NCBI GenBank assembly: GCA_016716535.1
Contig: JADJWD010000002.1
Coordinates: 930,001 to 994,000, forward strand
Direction: 5' to 3'
Source of the DNA: Betaproteobacteria bacterium
GTDB lineage: Bacteria > Pseudomonadota > Gammaproteobacteria > Burkholderiales > Burkholderiaceae_C
DNA: 64,000 nt
Part shown: positions 36,205 through 44,742 of the stretch, piece after piece
How positions within the stretch are numbered: position 1 is the stretch's first letter
How the letters are laid out: each line of letters opens with the position of its first letter
Notes under the pieces: generated by a model
Told to the model about the DNA's origin: nothing
Databases searched by the model: none
Seen by the model: the letters and a program-made list of their open reading frames with translations, nothing else
Translations under genes and position numbers: made by a program

Positions 36205-37533
36205 TCACCCCAGCGTGAACGTGAACGTCGCGCCATGCCCCGGGCGCGCCTCGGCCCAGATGTCGCCGCCGTGCCGGCGCACGATGCGCCGCACCGACGC
36301 GAGGCCGACGCCGTGGCCGGCGAAGTCGTTGGCGCTGTGCAGGCGCTGGAAGAGGCCGAAGAGGCGATCGGCCGATCGCATGTCGAAGCCGGCGCCGTTG
36401 TCGCTGACGGCGAACGCGTGCTCGCCGTTGTGCGAGGCGCTGTGCAGCGCGATCTTCGCCGTCTCGACGCGCGCGGTGTACTTCCAGGCGTTGCCGATGA
36501 GGTTCTCGAGCACCAGGCGCAACAGCGTCGGGTCGCCGCTCGCCTTCAGCCCCGGCTCGATCTCGACCTCGACGGCGCGTGCCGGGCCGCCGCGCTTCAA
36601 GTCGTCGACGACGAAGTGCGCCAGTTGCGACAGGTCCACCGGCTGGCGCGCCAGCGGCTGGCTCGACAGCCGCGCCATCGTCAACAGCGCGTCGATCATC
36701 AGGTTCATCCGCGCCGCCGCGCCGAGCACACGATCGAGGTGGTCGTTGCCGACGCGGTCGAGGTGCGTGCCGTAGTCCTCCTTGACGATGCGCGTGAAGC
36801 CCTCGACGACGCGGATCGGCGCGCGCAGGTCGTGTGACAGCGTCGAGCCGAAGAGGTCGGTCTCGGCCGAGACGCCGGCCTGCTGGCCGAGCAGGTAGCG
36901 CGCGGGCTGGGCTCCGTGCGCCGGGGTGCCGCCCGGGACGGTGGCCGTGGCGTCGGTCGCGTCGCCGAGCCGCGCCATCCGCCAGCCGTCAAAGCTCGTC
37001 GCCTGGCCGGGCCCGAGCGAATCGAGCGTGCTGCGCGCCGCGGGGCTCAGGCCGCTCAATGTCTCCAACAGCGAGCCGGCGCCGGCGTGCGGCCACAGCG
37101 CCCGCGCCGCGGCGTTCAGGCTGAGGACCGCCAGGCCGTGCGGCTGGCGCGCCGCGAGCACGGCGACGCCGCCGATCGCCTCGACCAGTTCGTTCGTCTC
37201 ACGGGTCGCCGCGGCGGTGGGCGGCGTCGCCACGGCCAGGGGCCGCGAGGCCGGCGGCCCGGCCGGCGACCTAACCGCCGGTGTGGCCGGCCCGCCGTTC
37301 TCGTTCTTCTGTTCCGTCGCGCGCTGGCGCAGGCGCGCCAGCAGCAGGCCGCAGGCAAAAAACGCCGCCGCGCTGGCGACGAAGGCGATGATGACGAAGA
37401 GCCAGGGCAGCAGGAGGGCGTCGCCTGGAGCCGGGCCTTGCGCCGCGGCGCCGGCCGGGGCGACGAGGCCGCCAATGGCCTGGCCGACGCGGCGCGCGAG
37501 GCCGGCCCGGTGCTGCCGGTGGGAGCGCGACAT
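36205..37533 (-). CDS. membrane sensor histidine kinase
   Basis: Kinase of 442 residues on the minus strand. One clear membrane segment (DALLLPWLFVIIAFVASAAAFFACGLLLARL, about residues 35-65) precedes a Pro/Ala-rich linker and a degenerate PAS-like region (VAVLAARQPHGLAVLSLNAAARALWP). The HisKA domain has FGSTLSHDLRAPIRVVEGFTRIVKEDYG, with the phospho-His near residue 225, and the HATPase domain has LVLENLIGNAWKYT and SDNGAGFDMRSADRLFGLFQRLHSANDFAGHGVGLASV. It converges on the ANTAR regulator gene; no adjacent same-strand regulator exists. The start at 37533 begins MSRSHRQ. Confidence 0.88.
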   Translation of the reverse strand: MSRSHRQHRAGLARRVGQAIGGLVAPAGAAAQGPAPGDALLLPWLFVIIAFVASAAAFFACGLLLARLRQRATEQKNENGGPATPAVRSPAGPPASRPLAVATPPTAAATRETNELVEAIGGVAVLAARQPHGLAVLSLNAAARALWPHAGAGSLLETLSGLSPAARSTLDSLGPGQATSFDGWRMARLGDATDATATVPGGTPAHGAQPARYLLGQQAGVSAETDLFGSTLSHDLRAPIRVVEGFTRIVKEDYGTHLDRVGNDHLDRVLGAAARMNLMIDALLTMARLSSQPLARQPVDLSQLAHFVVDDLKRGGPARAVEVEIEPGLKASGDPTLLRLVLENLIGNAWKYTARVETAKIALHSASHNGEHAFAVSDNGAGFDMRSADRLFGLFQRLHSANDFAGHGVGLASVRRIVRRHGGDIWAEARPGHGATFTFTLG

Positions 37534-37658
37534 GCCGGAAATTGTACGAAGCGCCCACGGCCCGCCCGGGGCCGGGCGCCTCAAGTTCGCACGGACCCTT
37601 GCCGAAAGTGTGGCTCGTGGCGGCCGGAGTGGGCGCCCTGCATGCCCAACGGTGTCGC

Positions 37659-38063
37659 ATGACAATGACTGAACTGACGCGCATGAGCTTTCCGACGCCT
37701 GTCCCTGCCGCGCCCGGCCCGGTGCTGGACGAAGCTGCGCTTGCCCGCCTTCGGGAACTCGACCCCGAGGGCCGGCACGGTGTCGTCGCGCGCGTGCTCT
37801 CCACCTACGAGGCGTCGCTCGTGCGCCAGCTCGAGCAGCTGCGCGCCGAGCGCGAGGCGCCGCGGCCGGCGGTGCTGGCGGCGCTGGCCCATACGCTGAA
37901 GTCGTCGTCGGCCAGCGTCGGTGCGCTCGAACTGTCGCGCGCCTGCGCGGCCTTCGAGCGCCAGGTGCGCGAAGGCCGCACGGCACAAACCCACGATGTC
38001 GCGCAGTTGATCGATCTTTCCGAGTCTGCGCTCGCGGCCGTGCGCACTATCCTGCGCGCCTGA
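37659..38063 (+). CDS. Hpt domain phosphotransfer protein
   Basis: Small histidine phosphotransfer protein, 134 residues. The Hpt signature LAALAHTLKSSSASVGALELSRACAAFERQVREG (about residues 73-105) contains the phospho-accepting His. It is likely to pass phosphate between a hybrid kinase and the receiver of the next gene, which begins 14 bases downstream. Several in-frame ATGs exist (37659, 37665, 37683); I chose 37659. It is divergent from the kinase gene at 36205-37533. Confidence 0.85.
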   Translation: MTMTELTRMSFPTPVPAAPGPVLDEAALARLRELDPEGRHGVVARVLSTYEASLVRQLEQLRAEREAPRPAVLAALAHTLKSSSASVGALELSRACAAFERQVREGRTAQTHDVAQLIDLSESALAAVRTILRA

Positions 38064-38077
38064 TCGGCCCGTCCCCG

Positions 38078-40327
38078 ATGACGACACCGCCCCCTTCCGG
38101 ATTCGAAGACCTGCCCGAGCGTCCGCTGGTGTTGCTCGTCGACGACGACGAAGTCAACCTGCTGCTCACCGCCATCGCGCTGCGCGAGCGCGGCTTCGAG
38201 ATCATCGAGGCAGCCGACGGCCAGCGCGCGCTGGCCGCCCTCGCCGAACAGGTCCCCGACATCGTCGTGCTCGACGCGCTGATGCCGGTGCTCGACGGCT
38301 TCGAGACCTGCCGCGCGCTGCGCCGGCTGCCCGGCTGCGAGAACGTGCCGGTGCTGATGCTCACGGGCCTCGACGACGACGCGTCGATCGAGCGCGCCTA
38401 CGAGGCCGGCGCCACCGACTTCTTCGTCAAGGCCGCGCAGTGGAGCCTGCTCGCCGGCCGACTGCGCTACCTGCTGCGCAGCGCGCGCACGCGCATCGAG
38501 CTCGAGCGGCGCAAGTCCGAGCTGGCGCGCGCGCAGGACCTGGCGCGCATGGGCAGCTTCGAGTGGAGGCGCACCGAGAAGCGCGGCGTGATGTTGTCGG
38601 TGGAGGCGCTGCGCGTGTGCGGTTTCGGCCCGCACGAGGCGGTGAGCCTGCGCAAGCTGCTGCGCCTGGTGCCGGCCGACGAGCGCCGCGCGCTGCTGCG
38701 CACGCTGCACGCGTGCCTGCGCCAGAGCACGGTGGTCGCCGTCGACGTGCCGTTGACGCTGCGCGACGGCCGGCAGCGCGTCGTGCGCGTCGAGGCCGAG
38801 CCCGAGTTCAACGAGCACGGCCACGGCGCCGGCTACACCGGCATCGTCCAGGACGTGACCGACCGCCGCCAGGCCGAGGACAAGATCCGGCACCTGGCGA
38901 ACTTCGATTCGCTGACCGGCCTGCCGAACCGCCGCCAGCTGATCTGGCGCGCCGAGCGCGCGCTCGAGGTGGCGCGGCGCATGCAGCACCAGTGTGCGCT
39001 GCTGCTGATCGACCTCGACCGCTTCAAGAACATCAACGACACGCTCGGCCACAGCGCCGGCGACGACCTGCTGGTGGAAGTGGCGCGGCGGCTGCGCGGC
39101 TGCGTGCGCCACAGCGACCAGATGATGGAAGGCGCGATCGACAGCGTCGGTGGCCGCTCGCACCGCGCGCTCGAGGCGGTGGGGCGCCTGGGCGGCGACG
39201 AGTTCGTCGCACTGCTGCCCGAAGTGGCCGACGACCTCGATGCCGAGGCCGTGGCGCGGCGCATGCTCGAGTCGCTGCGCGACCCGATCTTCCTCGGCGG
39301 CCAGGAGTGCTTCGTCACCGCCAGCGTCGGCGTCGCGCTCTACCCGCGCGACGGCCAGTCGGTCGTCGACCTCCTGCGCAACGCCGACGTCGCGATGTAC
39401 TCGGTGAAGGCGCAGGGCAAGAACGCCACCGCGATCTACAGCCCGCACCTCGCGGGGCGCGGCCGCGAGAAGCTCGAGCTCGAGTCGGCGCTGTTCCGCG
39501 CGATCGAGCGCAACGAGCTCGTGCTGCACTACCAGCCGAAGATCGACGTGCGCGCCTCGCGCATGGTCGGCGCCGAGGCGCTGATGCGCTGGCAGCGCGG
39601 CGGCAAGCTCGTGCCGCCGGGCGACTTCATTCCGCTGGCCGAGGACACCGGCCTCATCGTGCCGCTGTCGGAGTGGGCGCTGCGCGAGGCGGCGCGCCAG
39701 GCGCGCGTGTGGCAGCAGCAGTTCGGCTTCAACGACTCGATCGCCGTCAACCTGCCGACGCACATGTTCGAGCGCAGCGACCTCGTCGAGCATATCCACC
39801 AGTGCGTCACCGCGGTCAACGTGCCGCACCGCGCCATCCGCCTCGAGATCACCGAGGACAACCTGATGAAGGAATTGCAGAACGTGATTCCTTCGCTGCA
39901 CCGCCTCAACGAGATCGGCGTCGAGATCGCGATCGACGACTTCGGCACCGGCTACTCGTCACTGGCGTACCTGACGACGCTGCCGATCTCCGAGCTGAAG
40001 ATCGACCGCAGCTTCGTGCGCGACCTCGGCATCACGCCGCAAAGCTCGGCCGTCGTCTCGGCGATCATCGCGCTGGCGCGGGCGCTCGGCCTGCGTGTCG
40101 TGGCCGAGGGCGTCGAGACGCTGCGCCAGATGGAGGTGCTGCACCGCCTGGGCTGCACGGTGATGCAGGGGTTCCTCTTCAACCGCGCGGTGATGCCCGA
40201 CGAGTTGGCGCGCTGGCTCGAGCAGACGGTGCTGCCGCGCAAGGCGTCGTGGTTTGGCGCGGCACTCGAAAACGAGGGCGCCGCCAGCCTGGCCGAGCTG
40301 CCCGGCGCGATGCGGCGGTACCGCTGA
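38078..40327 (+). CDS. receiver-PAS-GGDEF-EAL c-di-GMP turnover protein
   Basis: 749-residue response regulator. Order: receiver (about 15-140, phospho-Asp in IVVLDALMPVLDG); PAS-like region (150-265, ending YTGIVQDVTDRRQAED); GGDEF (270-450, RLGGDEFVALL intact); EAL (460-720). The EAL domain keeps its metal and catalytic residues: GAEALMRW, AVNLPTHMF, EITEDNL, AIDDFGTGYSS, LKIDRSF, VAEGVET and MQGFLF. It is therefore a likely phosphodiesterase. The GGDEF domain has an insertion of about 20 residues just before the signature, so cyclase activity is uncertain. Likely phosphorylated through the adjacent Hpt protein. Confidence 0.93.
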   Translation: MTTPPPSGFEDLPERPLVLLVDDDEVNLLLTAIALRERGFEIIEAADGQRALAALAEQVPDIVVLDALMPVLDGFETCRALRRLPGCENVPVLMLTGLDDDASIERAYEAGATDFFVKAAQWSLLAGRLRYLLRSARTRIELERRKSELARAQDLARMGSFEWRRTEKRGVMLSVEALRVCGFGPHEAVSLRKLLRLVPADERRALLRTLHACLRQSTVVAVDVPLTLRDGRQRVVRVEAEPEFNEHGHGAGYTGIVQDVTDRRQAEDKIRHLANFDSLTGLPNRRQLIWRAERALEVARRMQHQCALLLIDLDRFKNINDTLGHSAGDDLLVEVARRLRGCVRHSDQMMEGAIDSVGGRSHRALEAVGRLGGDEFVALLPEVADDLDAEAVARRMLESLRDPIFLGGQECFVTASVGVALYPRDGQSVVDLLRNADVAMYSVKAQGKNATAIYSPHLAGRGREKLELESALFRAIERNELVLHYQPKIDVRASRMVGAEALMRWQRGGKLVPPGDFIPLAEDTGLIVPLSEWALREAARQARVWQQQFGFNDSIAVNLPTHMFERSDLVEHIHQCVTAVNVPHRAIRLEITEDNLMKELQNVIPSLHRLNEIGVEIAIDDFGTGYSSLAYLTTLPISELKIDRSFVRDLGITPQSSAVVSAIIALARALGLRVVAEGVETLRQMEVLHRLGCTVMQGFLFNRAVMPDELARWLEQTVLPRKASWFGAALENEGAASLAELPGAMRRYR

Positions 40328-40369
40328 GCATGGGGCTTCGCACCGGCGGCCGCAGGGCAGGGCGCGACC

Positions 40370-42097
40370 ATGGCCGCTGAATCGGGGACGCCGGGCACGC
40401 CCGGCCGCGCCGCCGTGCTCGCGAAGGGCGCGCTGCGCCGCCTGGCGCAGGCGCAGCTCGAGCCGACCCCCGAGAACTACGCGCGCGCCTTTGCCGAGGA
40501 GGCGGGCGCACCGCCGCCGGCCGCGCGGCCGAAGGCCGGCGCGGGCTGGCCGGTGCTCGTCGAGCGGCTGGTGCGCAACCTCGAACGCGGCAGCCGGCAA
40601 TGGACGACGGCGCGGCGAAAGGAGAGCCTTTTCCGCGTGCTCGACGGCAGCCGCAGCGACGAAGAGCGGCTGGCGCAGCGCCTGGGCTCGTTGCTGCAGG
40701 CGTGGGAAAGCGACCGCGCCAGCGACGCCGGTGACGACCGCCTGGCCGCGGGCGCCGAGGGTGGTGCATGGCCGGCCGGCGAGACGGCGCCGGCGCCATT
40801 GAGCATGCCCGTGCCGCCGGGCGCGACGACGAGGCCGGCGCCGCTGGCTGATGCGCCGACAGGTTCGGAGCGCACAGGCGATCGCCCCGCCTCGGCGGCG
40901 GCCGCCGCGGCCGAGGTCGCCGTCACGACGCTCGCCGACACCGTGCGCACCGGCCTCGGCGACGCCGACCGGCAGGCCGCCGAGCTGTCGCGGCGCATCG
41001 AGCGCCTGATCGCTGCGCGCGCATCACTGCCCGAGCCGTTGCCCGGGGACCAGGCCGAACTCGCCGCCGCCTGCCGCGACAGCCAGCGCTGGTTCGCTCA
41101 GCGCCACGAGCTGACGCGGCAGCTCACGGCGCTGTGCGCCGAGATGTCGCAAGGCCTCGTCGATCTGAGCGAAGACGAAAGCTGGTCGCGCGGCCAGTGC
41201 GAGGCGCTGCGCGCGCAGATCGGCGACGCCGTTGACCTGCGCGGCGTGCGCGCCGCGAGCGCGATGCTGGCCGACACACGCACGCGTCAGACGGCGGCGA
41301 AGCGCGAGCGCGAAGCGGCCCGCGCGGCGCTCAAGCAGGTGCTGGCCGGCATGATCGGCGAGGTCGGCGCGCTGCAGCAGCAGGCCGGCGGCTTCGAGCT
41401 GGCGATCGAGCGCCATGCCAGCGCCGTCGAGGCCGCCGACAGCTTGGAGGGCCTGGCCTCGGTGGTGCAGGCGATGCTCGCCGACAGCCGCCAGTTGCGC
41501 ACCGCGATCGGCGCCTCGCACGAGCGATTGCAGCGCGACAGCCACCGCGCCGCCGAACTCGAGACGCGTGTGCGCGACCTCGAGGCCGATCTGCGCCGCC
41601 TCTCCGACGAGGCGTGCACCGACGCGCTGACGCAGGTGGCCAACCGGCGCGGCCTCGAGCAGCACTTCGCCGCCGCCAGCGCGCACGCCGCGCGCGCCGG
41701 CGAGCCGCTGGCCGTGGGCCTGATCGACATCGACAACTTCAAGAAGCTCAATGACCGCCTCGGCCACGCCGCCGGCGATTTGGCGCTGAAGTCGCTCGCC
41801 GCCGAGGTGCGCCAGCGCCTGCGTGGCGAGGACCAGGTGGCGCGTTTCGGCGGCGAGGAGTTCGTCGTGCTGCTGCCCGGCCTCGCGGCCCAGGCGGCGC
41901 AGCAGGCGTTGACGCGCTTGCAGCGTGCACTGTCGGCGAGCCTCTTCCTGCACGAAGGCGAAGAGGTGTTCGTCACCTTCTCGGCTGGCGTCACTGCCTG
42001 GCAGGCTGGCGAGCCGCTGCAGGCGGCGATCGAACGCGCCGATGCGGGCCTTTACGAAGCCAAGCGCGCGGGGAAGAACCGGACCTGCGTTGGTTGA
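40370..42097 (+). CDS. GGDEF diguanylate cyclase
   Basis: Makes c-di-GMP from two GTP. The 575-residue protein has no membrane segment. A long helical, Ala-rich N-terminal part (about 1-400) with predicted coiled coil (ALKQVLAGMIGEVGALQQQAGGFELAIERH) has no recognised sensor fold. The C-terminal GGDEF domain (about 415-575) has TDALTQVANRRGLEQHF, LIDIDNFKKLNDRLGH and VARFGGEEFVVLLPG. An inhibitory I-site RGED lies five residues before GGEEF, implying product feedback. It starts 42 bases after the receiver-GGDEF-EAL gene. Confidence 0.93.
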   Translation: MAAESGTPGTPGRAAVLAKGALRRLAQAQLEPTPENYARAFAEEAGAPPPAARPKAGAGWPVLVERLVRNLERGSRQWTTARRKESLFRVLDGSRSDEERLAQRLGSLLQAWESDRASDAGDDRLAAGAEGGAWPAGETAPAPLSMPVPPGATTRPAPLADAPTGSERTGDRPASAAAAAAEVAVTTLADTVRTGLGDADRQAAELSRRIERLIAARASLPEPLPGDQAELAAACRDSQRWFAQRHELTRQLTALCAEMSQGLVDLSEDESWSRGQCEALRAQIGDAVDLRGVRAASAMLADTRTRQTAAKREREAARAALKQVLAGMIGEVGALQQQAGGFELAIERHASAVEAADSLEGLASVVQAMLADSRQLRTAIGASHERLQRDSHRAAELETRVRDLEADLRRLSDEACTDALTQVANRRGLEQHFAAASAHAARAGEPLAVGLIDIDNFKKLNDRLGHAAGDLALKSLAAEVRQRLRGEDQVARFGGEEFVVLLPGLAAQAAQQALTRLQRALSASLFLHEGEEVFVTFSAGVTAWQAGEPLQAAIERADAGLYEAKRAGKNRTCVG

Positions 42098-42297
42098 GGA
42101 CGAGCCCGCAGGGCCGGCCAGCCGCGTGCGCCTTGTCTGCGCCCCGCTCACCTGTAAGCACCTGCGACGGCAACGCCGGCGCCGTCGCGCGCTGAAACAT
42201 CTGCGCCGCGGCGGCCCTCAAGCGCCCGCGGGCCGCGGCCGAAACTCCTCCGAGGGCCGGCGAGTTGGCGCCGGCCACAGTCCTTGGCCCACACACG

Positions 42298-43122
42298 ATG
42301 TCGACGTTCACCCGATGGCTGGCGCCGGTGCGACAGCTCGCTGCCGCGTTCTTCCGCCATGACGTGAAGCTCGAGCGAGTGCAGGGCGGCGCGTTGCACG
42401 TCGTGCTCGAGGAGCGCAAGCCCGCCGCAGCGGGCGCGGGACGCACCGCCAGCGCCGGCAAGCCCGACCGCGCCACCGCCGACAAGCGGCGCCGGCAGGA
42501 GGAGACGCTGCTCGTTCGCACCGAGCTGGCGGCGCTGCTCAACGAGCTGCCCGAGACGCGCTTGACGATGCGCCACCTCGTCTTCGTCGAGCAGGCGATC
42601 GCGAAGAAGGGCCTGCGCGTGCTGCACAAGATTCCGTTGGACGTGCTGCAGCGCGCGCACGAGCAGCTCGAGAACCTCGTCATCAACTGGTCGGCCGCCG
42701 GGCTGGCGAACCTGCGCTCGAAGATGGCGGTGGCGATCATCGATCGCGAGCACGACAACCCGGACGCCGAGGCCGACGCCTACCGCACCGCCGCGGTGCT
42801 GGACGGCGGCGAGAAGGCGCTGCCGCAGCTCAACGACGCACTCGGCGACGAGCTGGGTGATGAGCTGGAAGACGCGCTGGCCAGCGCGCGCCGTGGCGAC
42901 GTGCCGCCGCGCGACGACGACGAGGCGCTGGCTGCCGCCTATGCGGCGCTGGGCACGCTGGCGCCATCGACGTCGGACATGATGCCGTTCGAGCCGGTGG
43001 CCGTGGAGCTGCAAGGTGAACTCGGCTCGACCTCGGCGCGCGAGCTGCTGAAGCCGCAACGCCAGGTCTTCGCCGACAGCCAGCCCGACGAAATCAGCGT
43101 GCGCGTGCTGCACACCTACTGA
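42298..43122 (+). CDS. hypothetical acidic protein
   Basis: I do not recognise this 274-residue protein. It is soluble, without a signal peptide. A basic N-terminal third includes FTRWLAPVRQLAAAFF and a Lys/Arg-rich KPDRATADKRRRQEE stretch. A central helical block (LLNELPETRLTMRHLVFVEQAIAKKGLRVLHKIPLDVLQRAHEQLENLV) precedes an acidic region (DALGDELGDELEDAL). It follows the GGDEF gene by 200 bases that show no other gene. The ATG at 42298 begins MSTFTRW. Position next to the signalling block may be incidental. Confidence 0.7.
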   Translation: MSTFTRWLAPVRQLAAAFFRHDVKLERVQGGALHVVLEERKPAAAGAGRTASAGKPDRATADKRRRQEETLLVRTELAALLNELPETRLTMRHLVFVEQAIAKKGLRVLHKIPLDVLQRAHEQLENLVINWSAAGLANLRSKMAVAIIDREHDNPDAEADAYRTAAVLDGGEKALPQLNDALGDELGDELEDALASARRGDVPPRDDDEALAAAYAALGTLAPSTSDMMPFEPVAVELQGELGSTSARELLKPQRQVFADSQPDEISVRVLHTY

Positions 43123-43123
43123 T

Positions 43124-43200
43124 CCGTTCGGGCTTCGCGAAGCCCGCCTGGGATTGCATCGGTCCTTCGGCGCGAGGCCTTCGACAGGCTCAGCGCGCTT
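43124..43200. repeat. REP-like element upstream of modA
   Basis: Contains the same CCGTTCGGGCT and TTCGACAGGCTCAG modules as the repeat at 23643-23743, plus a perfect 16-base palindrome GGGCTTCGCGAAGCCC at 43130-43145 that could act as a transcript-end hairpin for the hypothetical gene. It ends just before the modA operator. Confidence 0.75.
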
Positions 43201-43212
43201 GGGTGGCTGCGG

Positions 43213-43238
43213 GCGCTGTGTATCATGGTACACAACGC
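43213..43238. promoter_or_regulatory. candidate ModE operator of modABC
   Basis: Inverted arms GCGCTGTGTA (43213-43222) and TACACAACGC (43229-43238) match at nine of ten positions around a six-base centre. The arrangement resembles the E. coli modA operator, where CGTTATAT-type arms are spaced by six bases. It lies 25 bases before the modA start, in the region expected to hold the promoter. Mo-bound ModE would repress modABC here. Confidence 0.68.
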
Positions 43239-43262
43239 AAGCGATACCCTGAGCTCGCCGCG

Positions 43263-44015
43263 ATGAAGAAGCTGATCCATGGCCTCGTGGCCGCTGCGCT
43301 CGCCGGCCTTTCGACCGCGGCCGCGGCCGGTGAAGTGCTGGTTGCCGTCGCCGCCAACTTCGCGCAGCCGCTCGAGCGGCTGGCGGCCGGGTTCAGTGCC
43401 GCCAGCGGCCATACGCTGAAGATCTCGGCCGGCGCGACCGGCAAGTTCTATTCGCAGATCGTCGCCGGCGCGCCGTTCGAGGTGCTGCTGGCCGCCGACG
43501 ACGAGACGCCGCGGAAGCTCGTCGCCGAGGGCCACGCGGTCGCCGGCAGTACGTTCACCTACGCCGTCGGCACGCTGGTCTTGTGGAGCGCCCAGCCGGG
43601 CCTCGTCGATGGCGAAGGCGCCGTACTCGCGTCGTCGAAGATCACGCGACTCGCGATCGCGAACCCGAAGACCGCGCCTTACGGCGCGGCGGCGATGCAG
43701 GTGCTGCGCGCGCGCGGGCTGGAGCAGCCGCTGGCGCCGCGGCTTGTCGTCGGCGAGAGCATCGCGCAGGCGTTCCAGTTCGTCAGCACCGGCAACGCCG
43801 AGGTGGGCTTCGTTGCGCTGTCGCAGGTCGCCGTGCCAGGCAGGCCCGCCGCCGGTTCGTACTGGCGCGTGCCGTCGAACCTGCATGACGCGATCCGCCA
43901 GGACGCGGTGCTGCTGAAGGCCGGCGAGAAGAACCCCGCCGCGGCCGCGCTGCTCGCGTACTTGAAGACGCCGGCCGCGAGGGAGCTGATCCGCTCGTTC
44001 GGCTACGGGCCCTGA
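43263..44015 (+). CDS. modA: molybdate ABC transporter periplasmic binding protein ModA
   Basis: Captures molybdate (and usually tungstate) in the periplasm. The 250-residue precursor has a signal peptide (MKKLIHGLVAAALAGLSTAAAAG). The family motifs are VLVAVAANFAQPLERLAAGFSAASGHTLKISAGATGKFYSQIVAGAPFEVLLAADDETP and IANPKTAPYGAAAMQVL. It is first in modABC. A palindromic ModE-like site lies immediately upstream. Confidence 0.96.
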   Translation: MKKLIHGLVAAALAGLSTAAAAGEVLVAVAANFAQPLERLAAGFSAASGHTLKISAGATGKFYSQIVAGAPFEVLLAADDETPRKLVAEGHAVAGSTFTYAVGTLVLWSAQPGLVDGEGAVLASSKITRLAIANPKTAPYGAAAMQVLRARGLEQPLAPRLVVGESIAQAFQFVSTGNAEVGFVALSQVAVPGRPAAGSYWRVPSNLHDAIRQDAVLLKAGEKNPAAAALLAYLKTPAARELIRSFGYGP

Positions 44016-44031
44016 AGGCGCCGCGAACACC

Positions 44032-44742
44032 ATGACCCCCGCCGACTGGACCGCCGTGCGCCTGACCGCCGAGCTGGCGGCGCTGACCACCGTCGTGCTG
44101 CTCGTCGTGGGCACGCCGGTCGCGTGGTGGCTCGCGCGCACGCGCTCGGCGATGAAGCCGCTCGTCGCCTCGGTGGTGGCGATGCCGCTCGTGCTGCCGC
44201 CGTCGGTGCTCGGCTTCTACCTGTTGCTGCTGACCGGGCCGCAGGGGCCGGTGGGGCAGATGACGCAGGCGCTCGGCCTCGGGCGGCTGCCGTTCACGTT
44301 TGCCGGGCTCGTCGTCGCGTCGGTGCTGTACTCGATGCCGTTTGTCGTGCAGCCGCTGCAGCAGGCGTTCGAGGCGATCCCCGAGCGGCTGCTCGAAGCC
44401 TCGGCGACATTGCGCGCCGGCCCGCTCGACCGCTTCTTCACGGTGGCGCTGCCGCTCGCGCGGCCCGGGCTGTTGACGGCGTGTGTGCTCGGCTTCGCGC
44501 ACACGGTGGGCGAGTTCGGCGTCGTGCTGATGATGGGCGGCAACATCCCCGGCCAGACGCGCGTTCTGTCCGTGGCGGTCTACGGCCACGTCGAGGCGAT
44601 GGAGTTCGACGCCGCGCACCGGCTCGCGGCCGGCATGGTGATCTTCGCGATGGTGGTGCTCGTCGCGCTGTACGTGCTGAACCGGCCGACCGGCCGCGCG
44701 GCGCTGCCCGCCGAGGATCGGCCGACAGAGGGGCCGCGATGA
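44032..44742 (+). CDS. modB: molybdate ABC transporter permease ModB
   Basis: Inner-membrane channel of the molybdate transporter. The 236-residue protein has about five membrane segments and the permease coupling loop EAIPERLLEASATLRAGPLDRFFTVALPLARPGLL (about residues 120-155), which contacts ModC. MGGNIPGQTRVLSVAVY is a ModB/TupB-type motif. It starts 16 bases after modA and overlaps modC by four bases. Confidence 0.96.
   Translation: MTPADWTAVRLTAELAALTTVVLLVVGTPVAWWLARTRSAMKPLVASVVAMPLVLPPSVLGFYLLLLTGPQGPVGQMTQALGLGRLPFTFAGLVVASVLYSMPFVVQPLQQAFEAIPERLLEASATLRAGPLDRFFTVALPLARPGLLTACVLGFAHTVGEFGVVLMMGGNIPGQTRVLSVAVYGHVEAMEFDAAHRLAAGMVIFAMVVLVALYVLNRPTGRAALPAEDRPTEGPR

Noticed and set aside
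42218..42245. TCAA-N16-GCCGAAAC upstream of the hypothetical gene at 42298
   Set aside because: Spacing is one base too long and the -10 matches only six of eight; not strong enough to call a sigma-28 promoter.
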